Below are positions 1 through 4,913 of a stretch of 9,903 nt of DNA, one piece after another (positions within the stretch are counted from its first letter, which is position 1; the number at the start of each line of letters is the position of its first letter). This DNA comes from CBFIGX01 sp965662265 (lineage in GTDB: Bacteria; Bacteroidota; Bacteroidia; Flavobacteriales; UBA7430), in contig CBFIGX010000015.1 in assembly GCA_965662265.1 (NCBI GenBank), positions 1-9,903 on the forward strand. Reading direction: 5' to 3'. The notes under the pieces are model-generated. The model was not told where the DNA came from. It did not search any database and was given only the letters and a program-made list of their open reading frames with translations. The position numbers and the translations under genes were made by a program.

Positions 1-74
1 AAAGCGGTTCGAACGAGAACCAACAATGGGAGCCCTATAGGTCAGGTTGTTTTTAAAAATAACTTACCTTTTTT
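1..74 (+). repeat. Dispersed 3'-UTR repeat, copy 1 (truncated by window edge)
   Basis: First of four copies of an intergenic repeat. Only element positions 19 onward are present because the window starts inside it. Over the shared 48 nt it matches copy 2 at 42 positions by manual gapless alignment. It contains GGTTC..GAACC, able to form a 5-bp stem with a 6-nt loop, then a GGAG/GCC-rich segment, then AGGTCAGGTT leading directly into a terminator hairpin. The gene it would terminate lies to the left, outside the window. Confidence 0.8.
39..74 (+). terminator. Rho-independent-type terminator within repeat copy 1
   Basis: AGGT (39-42) pairs with ACCT (66-69). The inner arms GGTTGTTTTT and AAAAATAAC also pair, with a one-base bulge and G-U pairs, and a T-run follows at 69-74. 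It would end a plus-strand transcript entering from the left of the window and insulate the lipoprotein gene at 108. Confidence 0.65.
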
Positions 75-80
75 ATTTCT

Positions 81-88
81 TACATTTG
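81..88 (+). promoter_or_regulatory. Bacteroidota -7 promoter element TACATTTG
   Basis: TACATTTG matches the Bacteroidota -7 consensus TAnnTTTG exactly and lies 19 nt before the ATG at 108. No convincing -33 TTG-type element is seen at the usual spacing, because that region is the terminator hairpin of repeat copy 1. The implied 5' leader is very short, about 10-15 nt. Confidence 0.5.
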
Positions 89-107
89 AATTGATAAAAT
101 AATTGAT

Positions 108-680
108 ATGAAAAACACACTGTTTTATATTTTACTGATTAGTATGCTTTTACTAATTAACTCATGCGGTGATGATAATGAAATAAATATGACAAATAAT
201 AGTTTAATTTTGATTAAAGTAGATTATTTGACATATAACTTTGAGGGTTACTTTGAAATACCAATCAATGAAAATGATTATTCTAATGACAGTATTCCTT
301 TGAGTGTAAATTACTACCCTCCAGGAGATTTTGGGAGTATAGAGTTAATTTATAATAATTCAATATCCGTATTTAATGGAACTATAGTTTGGATGGGCTT
401 AGGTCAAATTTTATATCCTGAAAACTTTGAAAATACAATTAATTTGGAACAAATATTAACTAATATAGAGTTCCCTAATGATTTAAATCATATTGATTTA
501 AATCAGCATAATATTGAATATGAATATTCAATTGATTCTATTTGGGAGTCAATAAATTCATATGAAATTATTGAAAATTATATTCAAAATACACCAAGTA
601 TTCCAACTTTATTGTACACTCCCGGAGTTGGTATAGGTGATCCAAATTATTGGGACTATATATTAATTATGACTAAATAA
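108..680 (+). CDS. Putative surface-exposed lipoprotein, unknown family
   Basis: A 190-residue protein with a type II signal peptide: Lys2, a hydrophobic stretch at residues 4-17 and the lipobox I-N-S-C with lipidation at Cys20. The residues after Cys20 (G-D-D-N-E) are acidic, resembling the lipoprotein export signals that send Bacteroidota lipoproteins to the cell surface, so outer-leaflet display is plausible. The mature part is acidic, rich in Asn, Ile, Tyr and Ser, and looks like beta-strand and short-helix mix; I see no catalytic motif and recognise no family. The ATG is favoured because it gives the intact signal peptide and sits just downstream of a TAnnTTTG element. It appears monocistronic: a terminator precedes it, and repeat copy 2 with its own terminator begins 40 nt after the stop codon. 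Function unknown. Confidence 0.8.
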   Translation: MKNTLFYILLISMLLLINSCGDDNEINMTNNSLILIKVDYLTYNFEGYFEIPINENDYSNDSIPLSVNYYPPGDFGSIELIYNNSISVFNGTIVWMGLGQILYPENFENTINLEQILTNIEFPNDLNHIDLNQHNIEYEYSIDSIWESINSYEIIENYIQNTPSIPTLLYTPGVGIGDPNYWDYILIMTK

Positions 681-720
681 GTCTATCTGTGTCTGTAACT
701 TCTAATTTTTAGTGCCTAAA

Positions 721-816
721 CTTCTTAAGATTCTTCCAAAAGCGGTTCGAACGAGAACTTACAAGGTGAGCCTTACAGGTCAGGTTATTTTTTTAAAACA
801 ACTTGACGTATTTTAT
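721..816 (+). repeat. Dispersed 3'-UTR repeat, copy 2 (full length)
   Basis: Complete copy starting 40 nt after the lipoprotein stop. The 66-nt core at 721-786 aligns without gaps to copy 3 (1383-1448) and copy 4 (7921-7986). By manual count it is identical to copy 4 at 50 of 66 positions. It begins CTTCTTAAGATT, contains CCAAAA and GGTTCGAACGAGAAC, and ends in AGGTCAGGTT, which forms the left arm of the terminator hairpin. AAGG-TGAG-CCTT can also form a small stem-loop. Confidence 0.85.
777..816 (+). terminator. Terminator hairpin within repeat copy 2
   Basis: AGGTCA (777-782) can pair with TGACGT (804-809) with one mismatch. The inner arms GTTATTTT and AAAACAAC pair with one mismatch. T-rich sequence follows (811-819). 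It would terminate the lipoprotein transcript. The stem is less perfect than in copy 3. Confidence 0.55.
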
Positions 817-820
817 TTAT

Positions 821-828
821 TATATTTG
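821..828 (+). promoter_or_regulatory. Bacteroidota -7 promoter element TATATTTG
   Basis: TATATTTG is an exact TAnnTTTG match 29 nt before the ATG at 858. It starts about a dozen bases after the terminator hairpin of repeat copy 2, so transcription stop and restart are nearly back to back. No well-spaced -33 element is obvious. Confidence 0.5.
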
Positions 829-857
829 TTAGCGTATTAATTAAACAAACTCTAAAA

Positions 858-1367
858 ATGAAAAATCTTATTTCAACATTAACACTATTATTTATAGTTT
901 CATCTATTGGGTATGCGCAAAATTGGCATCAAGTATATGTTGGTCCTGGAATGACTTACACACCAAGTATGTTAAATATTGAAGTAGGAGATAGTGTTAC
1001 TTTTATGTTAGAAGGTGGTACTCATGATGTGAATTTTGGGATTAACACATTAAATGGACAACCTTTTGATAATCCAGCAAACATAGAGTCACTTCCTGTT
1101 CAACAATCAGCTGGCGTTATGGGAACTATTACTTTTGATATACCTGGGACCTATAATTATGATTGTACTTTATATGGTCATGCTTCTATGGGCATGGTAG
1201 GGCAAATCATTGTTTCTGAAAGTGTTGGTTTAAGTGAAATCTTTTATGACAATAAATCACTTGTTAAAATGATAGATGTTCAAGGACGTGTTCATAAATT
1301 ACATCAGCAAGGCCAATTGTTATTTTATATATATGAAAATGGAAAAGTCATTAAAAAAATGAAGTAG
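858..1367 (+). CDS. Secreted plastocyanin-like cupredoxin with short C-terminal tail domain
   Basis: A 169-residue protein. A Sec signal peptide spans residues 1-20 and ends in G-Y-A before Gln21, typical of Flavobacteriia. Residues 22-119 form a plastocyanin/azurin-type cupredoxin fold. The expected type 1 copper ligands are visible: His56 in GGTHDV, then Cys103 and His108 in YDCTLYGH, with Met113 (or Met111) in ASMGMVG as axial ligand. It probably carries electrons or binds copper outside the cytoplasm. Residues 122-169 form a short beta-rich tail (KMIDVQGR ... FYIYENGKVIKK) that resembles compact versions of the T9SS type A sorting domain, lacking the usual YPNP start. Whether this tail still directs secretion is uncertain. 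The gene is flanked on both sides by repeat-plus-terminator elements, so it looks monocistronic. The redox partner is not identifiable from the context. Confidence 0.9.
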   Translation: MKNLISTLTLLFIVSSIGYAQNWHQVYVGPGMTYTPSMLNIEVGDSVTFMLEGGTHDVNFGINTLNGQPFDNPANIESLPVQQSAGVMGTITFDIPGTYNYDCTLYGHASMGMVGQIIVSESVGLSEIFYDNKSLVKMIDVQGRVHKLHQQGQLLFYIYENGKVIKKMK

Positions 1368-1382
1368 TTTTCATTCGCTAAA

Positions 1383-1477
1383 CTTTTTCAAATCATTCCA
1401 AAATCTTTTTGAACGATAACTTCATAGGGGAGCCTTATAGGTCAAGTTATTATCAACAATAACATGACCTTTTTTTA
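1383..1477 (+). repeat. Dispersed 3'-UTR repeat, copy 3
   Basis: Starts 15 nt after the cupredoxin stop. The core 1383-1448 aligns without gaps to copies 2 and 4 but is the most diverged in its first half (CTTTTTCAAATC instead of CTTCTTAAGATT; TTTTTGAACGATAAC instead of GGTTCGAACGAGAAC). CCAAAA, GGAGCCTTA and AGGTCA-GTT are retained. The second half is preserved best, and it has the strongest terminator stem of the four. Confidence 0.8.
1439..1477 (+). terminator. Strong rho-independent terminator within repeat copy 3
   Basis: AGGTCA (1439-1444) pairs perfectly with TGACCT (1465-1470), and the inner arms GTTATT and AATAAC pair perfectly around a 6-nt loop with a single A-A mismatch between them. 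A run of T follows (1470-1477). It terminates the cupredoxin transcript and separates it from the regulator gene at 1569. Confidence 0.85.
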
Positions 1478-1498
1478 TACACTAACAAAATCATATCT

Positions 1499-1515
1499 TT
1501 AATATTTCTTTAACA
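1499..1515 (+). promoter_or_regulatory. Possible two-unit PHO-box-like site upstream of first regulator
   Basis: TTAATA (1499-1504) and TTAACA (1510-1515) are 11 bp apart, the same hexamer and phase as the stronger array before the second regulator. The site is 54-70 nt upstream of the ATG at 1569. With only one perfect hexamer in AT-rich DNA, chance occurrence is a real possibility. Confidence 0.3.
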
Positions 1516-1568
1516 CTTATGAAACTGAAATGAAATATTATTAAACTTCTTTTGGTGTAAAAGTTCGT

Positions 1569-2234
1569 ATGAGAAGTAATATTGTATTTGTTGTTGATGA
1601 TAAAAAACAAATTGATAAACACATTAATTTTTTAACTAAAAAAAATTTCGATGTTTTGATTTGTGATAATTATGATAAGGCATTCAAAATTATCAATGGA
1701 AAAAGATTTGATGTATTGGCAGGCATGATAGAAATTAATGACACGGACATAGAAAATTTCGTAAAACAAATTGATTCTAAAAATATTAACAAACCCATTA
1801 TTATTTCATTGACAAAAGAAACAGCTAGTTACGAAGCTATTTTTGCGCTTAATTCAGGAGCGCAAAGCGTCTTTAATATAAACCAATCTTCAAAACTATT
1901 TTTTGCTCAAATTAATGCACTCCTTAAATTTGGGAATAAAGAACAGGTAATTAATTACCCTGGCTTGGTTATTGACTCGAGTAAACACAAAGTTTTATAT
2001 AAAGGCAAACAGGTAAATCTGTCAGTTAAAGAATTCTATTTATTATTTTACATAAGTAGTAAAAAGGGGTCAATTTGTTGGAGAGATGAGTTGATTAATC
2101 AATTTTGGAGTAAATCCGTAAAACCTAGAATTATTGATACTTATATTAGTAATATTAGATCAAAAACTTCAAATAATTTAATTGAATGTATTCACGGAAT
2201 AGGTTATAGATTAAATCTTGAAGACTATAGCTAA
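1569..2234 (+). CDS. OmpR-family response regulator with degenerate receiver (no phosphoacceptor Asp)
   Basis: A 221-residue two-domain DNA-binding protein. Residues 4-118 align with a CheY-like receiver; residues 127-217 form an OmpR/PhoB-type winged helix (VNLSVKEFYLL..., then IIDTYISNIRSK and the closing HGIGYRL). The acidic pocket pair Asp10-Asp11 remains. The position of the phosphoacceptor Asp is Met53 (FDVLAGM against PDIVVLD in the neighbouring regulator), the usual MMP motif is missing, and the switch lysine is replaced by Ile104. Thr82 is kept at the Thr/Ser switch position. It is therefore expected not to be activated by classical Asp phosphorylation and may act constitutively, by dimerisation with another regulator, or by ligand binding. 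No histidine kinase is in the window. It is followed after 96 nt by a canonical regulator in the same direction, possibly its target or partner. The target genes are unknown. Confidence 0.88.
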   Translation: MRSNIVFVVDDKKQIDKHINFLTKKNFDVLICDNYDKAFKIINGKRFDVLAGMIEINDTDIENFVKQIDSKNINKPIIISLTKETASYEAIFALNSGAQSVFNINQSSKLFFAQINALLKFGNKEQVINYPGLVIDSSKHKVLYKGKQVNLSVKEFYLLFYISSKKGSICWRDELINQFWSKSVKPRIIDTYISNIRSKTSNNLIECIHGIGYRLNLEDYS

Positions 2235-2248
2235 TTTTATAAATAAAT

Positions 2249-2276
2249 TAACAAACTTTTAACAAGTTTTTAACAT
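2249..2276 (+). promoter_or_regulatory. PHO-box-like array: three TTAACA hexamers at exact 11-bp spacing
   Basis: TTAACA occurs at 2249-2254, 2260-2265 and 2271-2276, starting exactly 11 bp apart. Weaker hexamers continue the phase on both sides: TTATAA at 2238 and TTAAAT at 2282. Direct repeats every 11 bp are the binding architecture of PhoB-type winged-helix regulators, and TTAACA is the known consensus hexamer of Bacillus subtilis PhoP boxes. The array ends 54 nt before the GTG start of the second regulator, so autoregulation or control by the upstream regulator is the simplest reading. Cognate binding is inferred from the sequence only. Confidence 0.65.
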
Positions 2277-2330
2277 AAAATTTAAATATAAATAACTCAA
2301 TACAAATAGAAATAACAGAACTTCACCACT

Positions 2331-3023
2331 GTGAAATTACTACTAGTTGACGACGACGAAGATATAAGAACATTTCTCGAGTATAACCTCAAGCAATTAA
2401 AATTAAGTGTTCAAACTGCTATTGATGGTCAAGATGCTTTTGATAAATACAAAAGTTTTAAACCTGACATTGTTGTGTTAGATGTTATGATGCCTGAAAT
2501 TGATGGAATAGAGCTCTGTAAAAAAATTAGACATTTTAATACGCAAACTTATATTCTAATGTTATCAGCATCTTCAGATGACTACACTAAAATTAAAGCA
2601 TACGAAGCTGGGTGTGATGATTTTGTTGCTAAACCTATAAACATTCAATTATTTTCAAAAAAAATTAATGCAATTAGGTCTAGAATTGATAAACAAGAAA
2701 AATCATCTTCTGATATTTCATTAATTGCAGATGATAATGTGATTGATTTAAATGACATTAAAATTAATTTGGAAAAATATACAATAGAGGTAAAGAATAA
2801 AGAGTACGAACTCCCCAAAAAACAATTTGAATTATTTTTATTACTTGCAGAAAAACCAAATAAAGTGTTTAGTAGAGAAAAAATTTACAATAAAATATGG
2901 GGAGACACAATTGTTAGTGATAGAACTATTGATGTTCATATAACAAGAATCCGAAACAAGTTAGAAATAGATTGTATTAAATCGGTAAAAGGTGTTGGTT
3001 ATAAGTTTGTCTTAGACACATAA
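2331..3023 (+). CDS. PhoB/OmpR-type response regulator (canonical receiver)
   Basis: A 230-residue response regulator starting at GTG; no in-frame ATG nearby would keep the beta-1 strand KLLLVDDD. Receiver residues 1-118: acidic pocket Asp7-Asp8-Asp9, phosphoacceptor Asp51 in VVLDVMMP, Ser79 as switch residue and Lys101 in VAKP. The C-terminal winged helix (about 137-228) has the OmpR/PhoB pattern, with recognition-helix region SDRTIDVHITRIRNKL and the final GVGYKF. Phosphorylated by an unseen histidine kinase, it should bind direct-repeat DNA as a dimer. The phased TTAACA array just upstream suggests it controls itself, and resembles Pho-regulon sites, so a PhoB-like role in phosphate starvation is possible. 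Subfamily cannot be settled by eye, because many OmpR-type regulators share these features. A strong terminator follows 15 nt after the stop, and the neighbouring minus-strand gene converges on it. Confidence 0.92.
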   Translation: MKLLLVDDDEDIRTFLEYNLKQLKLSVQTAIDGQDAFDKYKSFKPDIVVLDVMMPEIDGIELCKKIRHFNTQTYILMLSASSDDYTKIKAYEAGCDDFVAKPINIQLFSKKINAIRSRIDKQEKSSSDISLIADDNVIDLNDIKINLEKYTIEVKNKEYELPKKQFELFLLLAEKPNKVFSREKIYNKIWGDTIVSDRTIDVHITRIRNKLEIDCIKSVKGVGYKFVLDT

Positions 3024-3037
3024 ATTAATTGTTAAGC

Positions 3038-3069
3038 AAAAAAAAAGGCTCATTATTGAGCCTTTTTTT
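3038..3069. terminator. Bidirectional rho-independent terminator
   Basis: GGCTCA (3047-3052) pairs with TGAGCC (3057-3062) around the loop TTAT. A nine-A run on the left (3038-3046) and a seven-T run on the right (3063-3069) extend the stem and provide a U-tract in both directions. It lies between the convergent ends of the regulator at 3023 and the minus-strand gene ending at 3084, and serves both. It has no relation to the repeat-linked terminators elsewhere in the window. Confidence 0.92.
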
Positions 3070-3083
3070 ATTTAGGGATTTAA

Positions 3084-4727
3084 TTACTTAATTAAAACCT
3101 TATTAATTACTTGCCCTGAATTCAATTCTATTTTAACAAAATAAGATCCTCTTTCAGTTAAGTTGTTTATTTCAAGATTATTCGAATCGAATGGAATACG
3201 TTGAAGTAATTGTCCCAAAGAGTTGTTTATAAAGCAAATTCCTTTTTGTTGCGTTTTAAAAGAAACACTTACAGAGTTATTGACAATTGGATTTGGATAA
3301 ATCGTATTTATAATTTCATCGACTTCTGTAATCGAAACATTAGCAGCGCTCATTTTAACCCAACCTGATGTTGCTGCTAAGGTCCAGCTAGCCCAATTTG
3401 AATGATTATTCATGTAAACCTCATTTTCATACCACACCATACCATGGTCGGTGTTTGATACATTTCCGTTTATTTCGAAATATTCTGATAAATCTTCACC
3501 AGTGGATGTAACAAAAATATCTGACCCACAATCAACAATGTTGTTTGTAAAAGTTAAATCTCCATTCAAGAATCGTGAATATGAATCTTCACCTTCCGGT
3601 AAATCTTCGATGTCAATTCCTTGTGCATAGTTGTAAAAAATCGAATTTGAATAATGGCCACCCGCATTATCTCTAAATGTAATTGCACGTTTACCAGCAT
3701 CTATACCTCTNNNNNNNNNNNNNNNNNNNNNNNNNNNNNNNNNNNNNNNNNNNNNNNNNNNNNNNNNNNNNNNNNNNNNNNNNNNNNNNNNNNNNNNNNN
3801 NNNNNNNNNNTAAAAAATCGAATTTGAATAATGGCCACCCGCATTATCTCTAAATGTAATTGCACGTTTACCAGCATCTATACCTCTCCCAATAAAAATT
3901 GCAGAATCAATAACTGGAGTTGCGAATGGTTGGGCAGTTTCAGGATCTGTTCCACCGTCGTGCTCTCCACCTCTGTCTCCATCATCTGATGCTGCTATTG
4001 CTACCCAATGAGAATTTTGTTGACCTCTCCAGCCTTCATCATAATCAAAGCTGTCATCGCCACAGGCAGAAACGAATGCATGGGTAACACTCACAGTACC
4101 TCCAAAAAACTCAATTCCGTCGTCGTTATTTGCTATTACTTCTACATGGTCAATTAGTGTTTCAGAACCAACACCACCTAAGGTTAAGCCATTAATTTCA
4201 TTTCCCGCTCCTATTTCTGTTCCACCATGTCTTATAGAAACATATCGTAAAACACCTGAATTATCTGCATCATTATCTCCACCATATTGACCGCGTGGTT
4301 CTGTTGTAGGGATTCCTTCTATGGAAGAAACTCCAGGTGTAGAATTTAAACCAGCACTACCTAAAACAATCAAGCCACCCCATTGACCTCTTGTGGTTAA
4401 TGGTGTTGAACCATCCAATGGATCTGCTTCAAAAGTGAAAATAATGGGTGCTTCTGCAGTACCTTCTGCCATTATCTTCCCACCCCTTGCTACACACAAA
4501 AAAGAAGCCGATTCTGTTTGACCCGACATACCTTTAATTATAGTTCCTGGAGCTATGTGCAAGGTTGTTCCATCATTTACGTAAACTCCTCCGTCAAGGT
4601 GATAAGTGTTTTCTGAAGTCCAGTATACATCGCCAGATCCAACATTATCTGAAACTACAATACTTTGACCAGTTGTAGAAAATACAATGCTTACAAAGCA
4701 AATTAAAAGAGTAAATGTGTTTTTCAT
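3084..4727 (-). CDS. T9SS-sorted secreted protein, probable right-handed beta-helix (interrupted by scaffold gap)
   Basis: As drawn it has 547 codons, but residues 306-339 are undetermined and the 25 residues on each side of the gap are duplicates. Collapsing the gap and one 77-bp copy removes exactly 59 codons, predicting about 488 residues in the same frame. Residues 1-20 form a Sec signal peptide ending near TTGQ. The middle is Gly/Asn/Asp-rich with short repeating strands (HIAPGTIIKG, GQWGGLIVLG, LRYVSIRHGG, IDHVEVIANNDDGIEFFGG), as in pectin-lyase-like beta-helices. Acidic clusters such as CGDDSFDYDEGW could bind metal ions. The C-terminus (about 470-547) is a T9SS type A sorting domain starting IYPNP and ending KVLIK, so the protein is likely exported across the outer membrane and released or anchored there. 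It is divergent from the TonB receptor gene and may deliver its ligand or share its promoter region. No catalytic residues for a known lyase are recognised. Confidence 0.82.
   Translation of the reverse strand: MKNTFTLLICFVSIVFSTTGQSIVVSDNVGSGDVYWTSENTYHLDGGVYVNDGTTLHIAPGTIIKGMSGQTESASFLCVARGGKIMAEGTAEAPIIFTFEADPLDGSTPLTTRGQWGGLIVLGSAGLNSTPGVSSIEGIPTTEPRGQYGGDNDADNSGVLRYVSIRHGGTEIGAGNEINGLTLGGVGSETLIDHVEVIANNDDGIEFFGGTVSVTHAFVSACGDDSFDYDEGWRGQQNSHWVAIAASDDGDRGGEHDGGTDPETAQPFATPVIDSAIFIGRGIDAGKRAITFRDNAGGHYSNSIFXXXXXXXXXXXXXXXXXXXXXXXXXXXXXXXXXXRGIDAGKRAITFRDNAGGHYSNSIFYNYAQGIDIEDLPEGEDSYSRFLNGDLTFTNNIVDCGSDIFVTSTGEDLSEYFEINGNVSNTDHGMVWYENEVYMNNHSNWASWTLAATSGWVKMSAANVSITEVDEIINTIYPNPIVNNSVSVSFKTQQKGICFINNSLGQLLQRIPFDSNNLEINNLTERGSYFVKIELNSGQVINKVLIK
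3634..3710. repeat. 77-bp exact duplicate, left flank of the N gap
   Basis: These 77 bases are repeated exactly at 3811-3887 on the other side of the 100-N run. The copies end and start precisely at the gap. That is what is expected when two contigs sharing a 77-base end overlap were scaffolded without merging, 77 being a common de Bruijn k-mer size. It is most likely one genomic copy. Confidence 0.9.
3711..3810. other. Assembly gap (100 N placeholder)
   Basis: Exactly 100 undetermined bases inside the minus-strand secreted-protein gene. The round number is the standard filler for a gap of unknown size. Together with the flanking duplicates it suggests no real missing sequence, or a tandem repeat of unknown copy number. 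Confidence 0.98.
3811..3887. repeat. 77-bp exact duplicate, right flank of the N gap
   Basis: Second copy of the segment at 3634-3710, starting on the first base after the gap. On the minus strand both copies encode the peptide from RGIDAGK to SNSIF in the same frame. Confidence 0.9.
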
Positions 4728-4913
4728 TTTTTTATATTTAGTTTTTTAAAATTGATTGATACAATATTCTTCCATTATTATTACATCAACATTTCATAAT
4801 AATGAACATATCGAGACTTAGTATTTGTAATAAGTATTATTTGTTAACATATAAGAAGGGATTCTGTAACACTATTTCATTTTTTTTGCTGACATAATAT
4901 TGAATCTATAACC
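4728..4913. promoter_or_regulatory. Divergent promoter region between secreted protein and TonB receptor
   Basis: This 186-bp AT-rich region separates two divergent start codons and must hold both promoters. On the plus strand TAATATTG (4895-4902) is one mismatch from TAnnTTTG and lies 11 nt before the GTG at 4914. A palindromic TGTTAACA (4842-4849) contains the TTAACA hexamer on both strands, and GTAACA (4866-4871) lies exactly two 11-bp steps further on. This gives weak support for control by the same type of regulator as the array at 2249. No clear -7 element is seen for the minus-strand gene. Confidence 0.4.

Noticed and set aside
4..20. GGTTCGAA in the repeat (also 744-758) looks like a tRNA T-loop, suggesting a tRNA gene or tRNA-derived attachment site
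   Set aside because: The flanking bases do not form a T-stem closing on the TTCGAA loop, no acceptor, D or anticodon arms are present, and copies 3 and 4 do not keep the motif.
721..816. Repeat copies as integron attC sites in a gene-cassette array
   Set aside because: No paired RYYYAAC and GTTRRRY core sites at the ends, no integrase in the window, each copy ends in a terminator with a T-run, and copy 4 follows a 3-kb receptor gene rather than a small cassette.
3634..3887. Genuine duplicated beta-helix rung in the T9SS protein
   Set aside because: The copies are identical at all 77 bases and abut a 100-N filler exactly, which an assembly overlap explains better than biological duplication.
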